Origin: Sparassis latifolia
Lineage: Eukaryota > Basidiomycota > Agaricomycetes > Polyporales > Sparassidaceae
DNA length: 64,000 nucleotides
Direction: 5' to 3'
Assembly: GCA_018466975.1 (NCBI GenBank)
Contig: CM031561.1
Coordinates: 1,116,001 to 1,180,000 of the forward strand
Below, piece by piece: positions 12,012 through 23,274 of this stretch. The translations under genes were made by a program, and so were the position numbers. Positions within the stretch are counted from its first letter, which is position 1. Every line of letters begins with the position of its first letter. The notes below the pieces were generated by a model. The model was not told the DNA's origin and ran no database searches. It worked only from the letters and a program-made list of their open reading frames with translations.

Positions 12012-12385
12012 GGCGCAATTAGGAAGAGATTCAAGGTGGAGATTCAAGAGGATGGTTAGTGAGAACAAGTGAGAACAAGAAGGTGCAGCCAGTGCAAGAG
12101 TTGCGTTGGTTCTTATATGCAGTTGGAGCCACCACCTAGTCCTTTTTTGGCAGGTTCCGTAGCACAAATGCTTCCAGCGGCACATGATATTAATGCGCAA
12201 ACAATATTAAATCAAGAAATCAGATACAGTAGTAGTATAAGGGGAAGGCCACGTATAGAGACCACAGGCTGCTACGCCGCGTAGTATACACGACCTGTAC
12301 AAGACGATTCTCCGGAATCCACCCGCCCAAACGAACAGTACTAGTACATCACATACTTTTACACTCGGTCCTTGGGATATTCGAT

Positions 12386-13536
12386 TCAGCTATACATGTC
12401 ACCCTGCCGTATATCATCAGTTGGTGTTCGCCCATGAGATGGGAGAAACGTACTGCTCCAGGGGGCATAAACTCGTCCGGGTCAGGCTCTTGTCCTGAGC
12501 CTGGAAACGCCCCCCGCCCAGGACGGGGAAATGTCCCAGGGGAAGGGAAAGGTGGGCCTCCAGGCAAAGGACCCAAATTAGGTCCAACTGGGTCGAATCG
12601 AGCACCCGGGGGGGCACCCATAGGCGGAAGGTAACCATCGCCTCCCCATGGACCTCTCCCGCCAGGACCTCGCCCTCTTATACCGGGACCAAAGATAGGG
12701 TGCTCGGGACCGACATACATCCCATCTCCTGCATTGTCTGGGAAGAGAGAGGGCGGCGAGAAGGGATTTCGCGGAATTGGGTCCAAATCACGCCGCCCGA
12801 TGTCGGGTATACCTTGTGCGGGGGAAGAATATGGAGGAACAAAGCGCTCAGGAGCTTGTGGAGGACTTTGAGGCACTGGTCTGGCTGGAGCAGGAATATC
12901 TGTTCGTGGTTGGCTGGTGCTAGCAGATGCGCCAGAGCTGGACGATATTTCGGTATAGCCTTCCTTCCGAAGACCAGGGACCAGCTTTTGGACGGTCGTG
13001 AGCTTGAACTGAGACATTAAGTCTTCCAGTCGGTTGGAAGATATGAAGCCGTGCACAAGTGGTTGCGCATTGGGAGCGCTGAGATCATGCGGGAAAAAAG
13101 AGGGCGAAGTAAAGTCGTTCGTCGAGATGTCAAGCGCAGCGGCTTTATCGCTCTGCACAACGACTGATTACCATGTACGAACCTCGGGCGAACGACTGCG
13201 AGGACATACCTCGATCGCGACCGAGTTGATTAGGGTGCGAGAGCCCAGCCTGACGACCTTCAGTACAAACTCCAGACTGCTCTGCTCATGCCTGTATCTG
13301 AAGGTGTAATTTCCGGGACCATGCTGGTTCCACTCTTCCGGAAGTACGCTGTTCAAGATGGACCGCGCTGGAGAAATATCATCCACAGCAACAAGACGGA
13401 AGCCCAACGTAATCATAGCAGTATGTATGAGAGCAGCTATGGCATCTTGCGGTGACTCAAGTCGCTGCTTGGTCGGTGGCAGCACCTTTGGCAAGGCTGA
13501 AATGAGGGCAGAAGGATCAAGGATGTAGGGAGCCAT
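12386..13536 (-). CDS. Proteasome regulator PI31 (PSMF1) homologue
   Basis: Three exons on the minus strand: 13210-13536, 12454-13152, 12386-12403; 347 codons. Family role: PI31 binds the 20S core particle and modulates or assembles proteasomes. The N-terminal half (ALISALPKVLPP, AALIHTAMITLGFRLV, FRYRHEQSSLEFVLKVVRLG) fits the FP/PI31 N-terminal fold. The C-terminal half is Pro/Gly-rich with the fungal PI31 hallmark PRNPFSPPSLFPDN, DLDPIP and PDPDEFMPPG. The last exon has only six codons including the stop and supplies a C-terminal D-M-Y-S, matching the hydrophobic-Tyr-X tail that lets PI31 dock on the 20S alpha ring. Start ATG at 13536 opens MAPYILDPSALI. It is divergent from the REEP gene. 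Confidence 0.87.
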
Positions 13537-13949
13537 GGCTAGACGTCGTGGTATGGAGCTGAGAGCAATAGCTGCCGTGACGCGTCTTTGATCACGTAAG
13601 CCGCCTCGTTGAAGACGCGCGCGTCTGCAGGCGCCTCGCCTGTGGCTGAACACACAACTCGTTTCACCGTCACTATAAGAACATCCAGCGCATCACTTGT
13701 TACGCTCTCTATCCTCCGAGCGGACCACTACCCCACTCTCTATTGGGTTTCTCTCATATTCTGGTGCAATCTCGATACTTATATTCTTATAGCCTCCTTA
13801 CAGGACCTGTGCGACGTCTTGCTAAGTTGTGCGGCGAAATCTCATTTCATCGCGGTCCGTCAGGCTCACTGAGCGTGTCACGATCATTGGAATATTATTT
13901 GAACGTGTCAGAATTGCATTGGCGGTGATTCTGATCGGGACGAACCACC

Positions 13950-15905
13950 ATGCCCGTGGTAGTGCCAGCATTGCGGGTCTGCTATGTATTTCTCAATGTC
14001 TTCGAGACGTTCAAGACCCTGAGACTTCCTCCGCCTTCTACGCGCAATGGCGGACAGCCCAGTGCTCGCGCCGTGAGTCAGAGAAAGCGTGCTATGAAGG
14101 GTTGTATGGCCGTCTGGATAGTATGGGTGCGTGTCTCTGACTTCGTGTGGACAATTTGTCTAGTGGCTGAACTTCTGGAAAAGTGCTGTTTCTCATTGTA
14201 CGAAAGATTACTAGATGGTGTAGTCAGGGTTTTCATTCCTTTTTACGACGAGATAAAGTCTCTTGTCTTGCTTTTCTTCCTATTAACTCGCGCCCGGGTA
14301 GGCATTACCGTCTCAAATATTTCCATTTATTGTGCTTATTTTTTTGTCTGAATGCAGGGGGCTGAGCCCATATATCTGCATTGTCTTCGCCCTCTCATCA
14401 AACCTCATGTCGCGACGTTGGACGCTTTCTTGGAATTCGGAACATCTCTTGGCGACTTGATGTTGCTATTGTCAGCTATTCCAGTCGACTTCCTTAGGGA
14501 CGTCTACCGCCGATGGTACCCTTCACCTCCTGCTTACTCGCGGGGCGAATATAAGAATTCGACCCGCAGCTCTGCCTCTTCGGTCAAACAGGCAGTCGGT
14601 GGACCAGAACGTCCTGCCAATGATTACGACGTAGGCAAACGTCCATATCCACCAGACGGGGGTTCGAGGAGTGCACCAGAGCCTTCGTCGTACCAGATAT
14701 GGTATCCTCCACCTGCTTCCTACGACGCTCCTCCCCCATCTTCCTACGGTGCTCCGGTCATCAATCCTCTTTCAGGACTACCCACGCCTCCAACTGAGAA
14801 TCCTCCCACATATGCCATTGCCGTTTCATCGGGAACAGCGTCGACGGATGAGTGGAGACAATACCCTCCTTTCCCTTCAGCGTATCCGCCGACCCCGTTA
14901 CCCACATCTTCAAAACTGGCTTCTGTCATTGTCGCTCCCGTTCCCGTACGACCCTCCAGTGGCGTGCCATTCTCGGATATTCCCGAAGAACTTATGGAGC
15001 GCGAGGATCCTGCTGTGTTTCCCAACGTTAGTGCACACACAGCCCCATTGAACCAGCAGGATTTTCAGAGGTCGCTCCAGTTGCCGCGTGAGTTATCGAA
15101 TCCCAACTCCGATGGCGGCTTGAGCGACGACGACGATATGCATGGGATTCAATCCGATCATGATGTTGCTATGAGCGCTGATGAGGCTATGGACGATATC
15201 GTGGAGGAAGAGGAGGACGACTTTGACGTGACTTTGCGCACGCCTTATTCGTTGCGTCAACGTATAGTGCCCCCGCCAATCATCTTACTTCCTTCGATAT
15301 CAATCGACAGCCAGGCCAGCAAGTCAACACGACTAAGCACTACTGACGACGGGTCCTCATTACGCACTAGGACGAACTCCGACGCGTCTGTGGCGCGATC
15401 TGATACTTCGTCGGTGACTGGTCGCAAGCGTCGTCTGCTACACCCTGAGGATGGGGATGTGAAGAGACGAACCAGGTCCATGGGGAAGCCTCAACCGTCG
15501 AAGCTACCATTGCACGTGAAACCACGAGCTGCTCCTCGAGTCCCAGAAATTGCGCAGGATTCATCTGCTAGCACTGACACCGAAGACACAGGCACGACCG
15601 ATAGCGATATCAGCAACAGTGCATCCGTGCAGCACAAGAGGCGAAAAGTCGCATTACCCCCGGAATTGCCACGTGCAGTCTCCAAGCCAATAGCCACGAC
15701 GAGAACAAGGACGAAGGTATCGAGTACGACTCGTACTAGTAAGGCAGGTACAGTCCCTACCCGCCCTCGTTCCACTCGTTCGTTGGCACATCTAGCAGGC
15801 AGTCGAGAGAACGCCACCTCTCTGCCATTACGGAATGTTGCTGCAGGCAAACCAGGTGGGAGCAGGACTTCCAACATGGCGGTGGGGAAGAAGAGTGTGG
15901 CATAG
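13950..15905 (+). CDS. TB2/DP1/HVA22 (REEP-like) ER membrane-shaping protein with long disordered tail
   Basis: Two exons, 13950-14297 and 14358-15905; 631 codons. Start ATG sits in a good context (accaccATG). Family role: wedge-like proteins that curve tubular ER and, in REEP1-4, link ER to microtubules. The N-terminal 160 residues show hydrophobic hairpins (VVVPALRVCYVFLNVF, IKSLVLLFFLLTRA) and the family core FIPFYDEIKSLVLLF, then IYLHCLRPLIKPH. The remaining 450 residues are low complexity: Pro/Tyr/Ser-rich, then acidic (DDDDMHGIQSD, VEEEEDDFDV), then basic with KRRTRS and HKRRKVALP and Ser/Thr/Arg repeats. The tail is far longer than in Yop1-type proteins. No frame break was found. The tail's role is unknown. 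Confidence 0.8.
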
Positions 15906-17077
15906 CTGGAGACGGGGGAAGGATTGGACTTTGACACCGGCATTTTTCCCACCACTATGCAAATCACAACCACTCGCATCGATCCCTACAATCTCATATC
16001 AATCATAGAGGCACAGATCTTATTCACCGTGACCAAATGCTTCTCATTAATTTTTTTACAGTGACTGTATTTATTCCATGCGTGCCGGTGGGTGTCAACT
16101 TCATGTGCATCGCCTGCGTTGCACTCATTTGTCGGTGTAAGGGAACGGTTCGTATGCTGTAAAATAGCAGAACTGCATTGTATACTTCAGTGGACCCCCC
16201 TGTTTCTGAGCATCCCATTTCCTGAAAATGGCATGAACAGGCTGCGACTTGTTCCAATTGGTGACCATCATCTCACCAGGGTATTTTGGTGAACGCGTCT
16301 GGCATGTTACGTTTTTAAACATGGGCATCCAACTGATACCACTCGTTATAAGACGATAGTACAGGGTTTGCGCTCCGGTGCATGAGGTGTGTCTTTTATT
16401 CGACTCCTTCATAACAGTCAGGCTTTTGCCATCTGCGGGCAAGCTTTGACTGTTGTCTCACCGCAATACACTGGATCTTCTCTTCTCACCTGCCAGAAAT
16501 TCGGAGTGGTGGAGACAGGAATTCCTCACCACCGCACGAGAATAACAAATAACTCGTGTTTACGTGCTTCGTACTGTCCTTATTCGTCACACTCGCACAG
16601 ATGCTAGATGTCGCGTTATCGCATTGTAACAGTTCCTGATCTCATCAAAATACCGCAAACGCGATTCTCCTATTGAGTTCAATTCACTTTTCGACACAGA
16701 CGCAAGTATGTTGGCCAATTTGGTGTGCTCACATAGCATTACAGTGAGGGTCACCGAAGTCATGCATTTATCCGGGCTCACATACGGTTTTAGGTGTCAC
16801 AGTATACTCGGAGCTATTGATGTAATGCGTGCCTTCCCTGCTCATTAGAAATCTTGAGACAAGCACTTGGAGCCTTATTGATGCTCTCGGACAAATGCGA
16901 GCAGTTATGGTCATTTGAACCTCGAAGTACGCATCGTGAGAGCATATAAGTGATCGTGGATACCGTGTCATCGAGGTGAGTCTCGTTGCGTCTGCCTATA
17001 AATCAAGGGAGACTTGTCCGTGGTGCTTCCCCAACTTCCCACTCTTGTGATTCCCATCGAGTCATCTGACTGTCATC
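15906..17077. other. Intergenic region
   Basis: Roughly 1.2 kb between the REEP-like gene and the GMC oxidoreductase. Only short unsupported reading frames are present. No repeat or RNA gene recognised apart from a TATA-like element near the downstream gene. Confidence 0.5.
16997..17003 (+). promoter_or_regulatory. TATA-like element upstream of GMC oxidoreductase
   Basis: TATAAAT lies 75-81 bp before the ATG at 17078, a plausible spacing for a fungal core promoter. Based on motif and position only. Confidence 0.45.
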
Positions 17078-20000
17078 ATGACCGCAATTCTGCAAGATGT
17101 GGCGGATAATTCCTTCGACTACATCATTTGCGGTGAGAACGATCCAGTTAGCTCGAATCACCTTACTAACGCCATCGACAGGGGGTGGAGTATGTCTATA
17201 TTCTTCCAGGTCCGCGATTGCCAAGTTAGATTTATAGTAACTCGATGTGCAGACGGCAGGACTCACGCTGGCGGTGAGCTTGAGCGAAGATCCCAGGGTA
17301 TCCGTAGTTATCCTGGAAGCTGGACAAGCCCACGTTAATGAACCTGACATCCGTGAGTCTACAGTGAAGTCCAATTTCTCCACTGGGGTCTCACATAAAT
17401 TAACTATAGTACGTCCTGCATCATATGGGAGCCATTTCAGCAATGATGCCTTTTGTTGGGCCCATCAAACTGTCCGTATCTAGTCCTTCTTGGGCGCTAA
17501 GTTAAACAGATGCCAACTTGTTTTGTATACTCTCAGACGAAGCAAGCCGACGGTTTGCGGTATTTCTGGTACAGGTAAAATACCCGTGATCGGATGTTTA
17601 CTATTACTCACATATCAATAGAGGCAAGGGTCTAGGTGGAAGCTCCGGCGTCAACTTCTTGTGCTGGACAATCCCGCCAGCAGAAGATATCAACAGTGAG
17701 TAATAGTGCATAATACCAATTCCATCTCAGGTCTTTAGCTGCGATTCATTGGCATAGACTTCGAGAGGTTGGGAAACCCAGGGTGGAACTGGAAGGACTT
17801 TGAGAAGTACTTGAAACGTGTGCGAGGGTGTGTGCAAACAAGTTCAAGAACGTTGTGAGGTCCTCATCATCATATTCTACGGGCGTGACGGCGTCCAGAT
17901 TTGTTTTACCAAAGAAAGAGGTGCAGACAAGGTACAGATTAAACTGTGATAATTTGACCGCCAATAGAAAGGGTAAGCGACAAAATCCATGCGAATGTGG
18001 AGGAGACTTCATGATCTGGCTCTCGGCATAGGTCCCTTTACTGTATCGTACCCTCCGACTATTGATGCCGCAGAATTGAAAATCCAACAGGTATGATGGA
18101 TGATCCATTCAAGCTTTTGCCAGCCCTTGATTTCGCTGAAAACAAAGACACTCATTAACGCTGGTATACCCATTGCGCCAAACCCGGTGCGATAATCTAT
18201 ATCTGAAATGCTCTTCTACAGCTCATTGTAACGTTGCGTACTTAACAGTTGAACGGTGATGTATGTCACTTAGCAGTTCATGACATTGATGGGCCATTGA
18301 CGTCCATGAGGAATAGCCCACAGGCGTTTTCTTCTCCCCTATAAGCTACGATCCAACTACCCATGGCCGTTCCTACGCTACAAGTGTGGGTATTGACCTC
18401 CGGATTTGATCCCCATTGTGCTGTTCTCACGAGGATAATTTCGCAGGCATACTATTTGCCTAACAAAGATCGCCCAAATCTCACTGTTCTAGTCTCTGCT
18501 GATGTAACTAAGATCCTACACGAGAAAGTCGGGGATATCAACTTGACCGCAACCGGTGTGGAATTTCAGCATTCAGGTTTGAGGCATATCGTTTATGCCA
18601 GGAAAGAAGTCATCGTCGCCGCCGGGTCCGTTTGCACGCTGCTGATCATTTGTATATCATGCTCTTTGAGTAACCTTTGTTTCTTCCAGTACCCTGAAGT
18701 CTCCACAGATTTTGGAACTTTCTGGCATCGGCAACAAAGAAGTTCTTCAGAAATTAATGTCCCGTTAGGAGTGGAGCTTCCCGGCGTCGGAAGCAATGTA
18801 CAAGAACATGTCTTTATAGGTGTCAGCTTCGGTATGTATGACGATGACAGATCCTCGTCCCAATAGATTCAGTTTTTTCGCAGAGCTTCGCGGTGACGTT
18901 CCATTTAATACCTTGTGTGCACTGCGCGATCCGGCAGTTGCAGCGCAGCACCTTGAACTACAGTCAGTCTCTAGCATAATGCCTTCAAGTTGTTACTGAT
19001 AAATATTTTTCTTCTGCCCGTCAGTGCCTCGGGCTCGGGACTCTACACGATAGGCATCATTGGATTCGCCTTTGTTACCCCTCAGATGATTTCTTGCAAG
19101 GTACATACAATTAAGCAAGCAGCCAAGATCAATATTATGAAGAACGCGGATACATACCCTCCGGGACTAATGGAGCAGTACAAAATTCAATTTGAACAGC
19201 TAGAGAAGGGAATTGTGCCAAGCTGCGAGCTCATCAGTTACCCCGGGATGTTATCGGGCTCTAGTAAGCTATATGTCTCTCTCGCGACCTGACAGTGCCT
19301 CATTGACTTGCGGTAGACCTCCCTGCGGAGGGCAAACGCTATGTGTCTATCCTTGCAGCCATGAACCATTGCTTCTCTAGGGGTACTATCGTGAGCAAAT
19401 GCTTTATTGCATCGCTTCGTTCACAGAGACTGGCTTTCCAGCACTCCATCTCCAATGACCCTATGAAAGATCCTCAATTTGACCCTCACTACTTCGAACA
19501 CGAGACGGGTGTGTTGCTATGATCCGTACTCGTCGCATCCGGTTCGGTGTGGGTTGACTGGCCATTGATTTAACCCAGACTTGGAGATATGGCTTGAGGC
19601 AGTCAAGTATACCCGAAGCCTGGCACAAGTTGCCCCGCTGAAGGATATGATAAGTGCGGTCTTTTCAATTTCTGCGGGCATCGCCATAACACGATACCGT
19701 AATTTTACAGCTAGCGAGTTAAACCCGGTCCTGAGGTCCAGACAGACGAGCAATTGCTAGGTCAGGACGTGCCGTTACTGTGTTGTTGCATTCGTATAAC
19801 CTTCGCTTATCTGCACAGACTGGATAAAGAAGTATTCCAGTACGACTTGGCGTTAGTAGCTCGTTTGCTCTGCTCTTGCCTGTCACTGAAAGCCTCAACT
19901 ATGTCTGCCAGATACAGCCAGCTCTTGCTCTATGTTACCAAGGACCAACGATGGTGTCGTGGATCCGCAGCTGAAGGTGTTCTATACGTTCTTGTCACTA

Positions 20001-20298
20001 TCGTGTCTTTAATATGCAAATGGCAACAGGTGTACGGAACAAGCAACATTCGCGTCGTCGACCTTTCGGTGGTACCACTGCACATTGCAGCACATACTCA
20101 AGGTAAGTGGGGCGGAATTCAAATCCCGGATGTCGACGGTATCCTTAATGACAATTTGATTCTCAGCCATTGTCTATACCATTGCTGAACAGGGTATGTG
20201 CCCACCCTCCGGAAGCCACACCAGTATTTAATTTTGCCTTTGCAGCTGCCGATATCGTCAAGGGCAAGTTCGGTCTTGAGGATCCCACTGAGTCTTAG
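17078..20298 (+). CDS. GMC-family FAD oxidoreductase (AA3-like), two single-base frame breaks
   Basis: Very intron-rich gene, about 600 codons. FAD-binding start FDYIICGGGTAGLTLA (glycines split over introns), then VVILEAG, RGKGLGGSSGVNF (GMC signature 1 region), LPNKDRPNLTVL, TLKSPQILELSGIG (GMC signature 2), GVGSNVQEH, the active-site segment TTWHTASSCSMLPR with catalytic His, and YGTSNIRVVDLSVVPLH near the end. The family oxidises alcohols or sugars, often giving H2O2 for lignocellulose decay. No signal peptide is visible, suggesting an intracellular or non-classically located enzyme. Reading needs one extra base at about 18756 (between LQKL and NVPLG) and one at about 19727 (ELNP to GPEVQTDEQ). 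Both lie at short homopolymers, so assembly error is as likely as pseudogene status. The substrate cannot be told from sequence. Confidence 0.82.
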
Positions 20299-20540
20299 GC
20301 TGGCTTTCAGCCGATACGGATACTGGGGAAATTTCTGTAGTTTGGATATGATATATTTCTTTTTATATGATGAGATACACCTCATGCTATAGAAAATAGA
20401 ATGAAAAGCCTCTGGCGGTCGGTCGCCAGTGGAGGGTGAGCTGTGACATCGGCGAACGTAGTGTTACAGGTGTCACACTCATTACCCGACCGACTTGTGC
20501 AGAACGACTATCTAAGAGCTGCTGAACAACCTAGAAAGAT

Positions 20541-20994
20541 ATGCCCATCCCTTGGGAAGCTCTCATTCCGTTCGGTATACGTTCTTCATGGCCGCGACTC
20601 GAATTGACGCGCTCATTCCTACTATGCCCCGTATAGGACTGCTCACGAGCATGTTCGTGGTAGCCGGGAGCGCGCTGAACGTCTCCAAGCACGCACAGAA
20701 CCAGGGAAAGGTGCGCAGACATTATTTCCTCGTTACGTGTTGCGTGCTAGCAAATCGTACTGATCACTTCCACGCGCCGTCGGTGCTTTACAGCCTATCC
20801 GGTACCACATCGATGCTTGGGACGAGATGATGATGGACCGTGACAAGCGGCTGACGGGGCATTTGAGAGGGCAGGCGGTACGTTCAAGTATAGGTTCTCG
20901 AGACGGTCCTGATTGGTATTTTATGCAGTCGGAACCCAAAGCGCCAGAAGGCTTCGCAACAAATAGCGAGTGGTACACAGAGCGAGTGCAATGA
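20541..20994 (+). CDS. NADH:ubiquinone oxidoreductase subunit NDUFA1/MWFE-like
   Basis: Four small exons, 20541-20574, 20637-20710, 20794-20877, 20929-20994; 85 codons exactly. Family role: small single-membrane-span accessory subunit of mitochondrial complex I, needed for assembly of the membrane arm. The protein begins MPIPWEALIPFG, has one hydrophobic span (LLTSMFVVAGSALNVSK), then the conserved WDEMMMDRDKRLTGHLRGQ, comparable with the MERDRR motif of animal MWFE, and ends FATNSEWYTERVQ. All four exons are too short to stand out as open frames, so ordinary ORF scans miss this gene. Length is normal for fungi. It lies between the GMC gene (tandem) and the lipoate ligase (convergent). Confidence 0.87.
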
Positions 20995-21148
20995 TATACT
21001 GCGACAAGACGGGGCATCACAACATCCCTATGTAATCGTGCATATAACCCGCTTGCTTTCTGGCCCAACCTCTGACTGTGGCATCTTTCGCATATCATGG
21101 AGTATGCAATCTCACAAACGAACGCCAGGAAATGGAGGGATGTAGGGA

Positions 21149-22629
21149 TTAACAGTCTGTCTCTGCTTTCAGCCATTGTGATACATCTCTCAGCCGCTCG
21201 TCCACATCATCAAGCTGTAGTATGCTATTAGACAGGAACCCGTATCGCTGATGCTGCAGTCGGCCTGCCATACCATCTAAGCGCTGCTGCAGCTCGCTCT
21301 CCGACGTCGTGAATTCGCAATGGAGTATGACACCATGTCTTGAGTGGATGCTGGCTGTCTGAAGAAACGGCCTGAACACCTTGCACGTATACTGTCCAGA
21401 TAAACTTACCACGTCGCCCCATCCGAACGACCCTTGGGTCACTTGTGTGAATTCTGGTGTTTGCCCGTATGCCCAATCCCAACTCTGGTGTCCGTTAATC
21501 ATGTAGGATTTGGTGAGTTACGGTAACTAGTAATAAGTGAGGCACTCACGGGTAGCTCGGCCATTCCATGCCGAATATATTCGATGCTACCTGCGACCTC
21601 GGCATCCTCGTCTATAACTTGTATCTGAAGCCGGGACGCTCGAGATTAGTTCATACTCAAAGCTGCTGATAAGTAGCAGCGAACCTCCTCGTTTATACCA
21701 TATTCTTGACAAAACGCTTTGACGAGAGCATCGACGAAGCTTGAGTGGTCAAGGTTCGCATCGTATTGCCGCAGGTTGCATACAGGTGAACGGACAGACA
21801 CTACTCCCTTTGTATCAATCGTATCCTGCCTCACATCCTGTAAGTCGAACCTCCGAAGAGTCGGTGTAGATGAGTCACATACCTTGTTAGCACGAAGGAT
21901 GTCTCCTAATAAGTCCAGTCTAGTAGAAATAAGCATCGTTCCGTGATGATATGCTCGGTTGTGTACAATCTTGTAGGCGGATCCAGAGACGTAAGCACAC
22001 CAGTGTCCATCAGGATCGAATCGCGTGGTGGTACGAGGAGTAAACCTATCTTGTTCGTCCCTACACAAATGTCGTTCCTCTCATTCACATTCGCATCTAT
22101 TCCGAGCGAGCGGAGAGCAGCGAGAACCACCTGGGCAGTGGCGTGCCGACTAAAAGAGGTGCGGGGAAGATGGATGGAATAGTTGGTGTTACCCAGATCC
22201 TGGAGTTTCAGGGTCAACATATAGCCAATATATGCGACAGGTGAAGCGACCTACGTGATAGACGGCGCCGCCTCCACTGCGCCTGCGGATGAAAGGTATC
22301 CCACTCTTGCGCAAGGCGCGCATGTTCACCTCCTTCCAAGGATTCTGGTTACGGCCGATCACGACACATGGTCGGTCGCGATACAAGAGCAACAAGGGAT
22401 CCTTTGGCGACTTGTGCCTAAACAACCTGACCAAACGCGGGAACAAGTCAATGTCGGTTGTAGCGTCCAACGAAATAACTAACCAGTCCTCGAGCGAAAG
22501 ATTGAAATACGGATCATGAGAGTTGGAGACATATATTGAGTGGTTTGGACTGAATGGTGGAGAGTACGTACTCGCAGTGCGAGAGTGAAAGTGCCGCGCT
22601 ATGCGAATACGGCGGATGGTGGACAACAT
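21149..22629 (-). CDS. Lipoate--protein ligase A, mitochondrial (AIM22/LPLA-like), one frame break
   Basis: Seven exons on the minus strand: 22484-22629, 22255-22426, 21883-22199, 21685-21837, 21550-21624, 21410-21484, 21149-21358; 382 codons if one base is added at the CCC of 22059-22061. Family role: attaches lipoate (or transfers lipoyl groups) to E2 and GcvH proteins in mitochondria. Motifs: [13 protein letters not shown], the lipoate-binding [36 protein letters not shown] [32 protein letters not shown]. The C-terminal domain includes [12 protein letters not shown] and FGWGDV. The start [20 protein letters not shown] is a good mitochondrial presequence. The base count with +1 is exactly divisible by three, supporting an error in the assembled base run rather than a damaged gene. 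Confidence 0.88.
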
Positions 22630-23274
22630 CCAGCGGAGACTATTTACTCTGCGTTCGATCGCGTCTGCTACGCCTGACAAGTGTGTCGTTCCAGAAATGG
22701 TTGTCGACCTTCCATAAGAGGAAACTATCTACGTTCAGTCCACGCAAGTACTATCGGTGACCCTGATATGCGAACTGACCCAGTAGTGGGAACTTTTCTT
22801 CTGCAGCTCGTTCTGTCCCTCTTCCTCCCTCAGAAAAATAGGATAAGGGTTGTATGACCTCTTAAATACTACATATAACAGTTTCAAGAGGACGACAGGA
22901 ACGGCTGCCTCAAAACAATTCTGAGAGCAGTTTCAGTCTGGTGGAGGGGTGACATTTTGAAGCTCAGTTTAGATCCTCGATAACGCGTTCTTTGTCCCTG
23001 TGAGCGGGGAGATCGGTGTGACAAAATGTGACATTGTGGACACCGGATTTTTACAGTATGCTCGACGACAGAAAAAAATACTTCCTCGTAGATTTCAGTA
23101 CTACAGATGCTGCAGAACGCATGTGATGAGGTGGTGAGCAACGGCGATGGTATTCGCAAAAGTTTGCATATCAGGGTCACCGATAGTAGCGTGTGCTTAG
23201 CATGTTACATAAATGAGGTATGGTACAGCACACCATCGCTCATGATAGGATATATGAACAGAGACACGCAGAAC
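22630..23274. other. Intergenic region
   Basis: About 650 bp between SWC4 (ends here) and the start of the lipoate ligase, both on the minus strand. No supported gene, repeat or RNA seen. Confidence 0.5.

Noticed and set aside
12434..12634. Gly/Pro-rich plus-strand frame inside PI31
   Set aside because: Antisense of the Pro/Gly-rich C-terminal half of PI31.
17078..20298. GMC gene as a clear pseudogene
   Set aside because: Catalytic motifs and nearly all splice sites are intact and both breaks lie at base runs like those in essential genes nearby; kept as a gene with suspected sequence errors.
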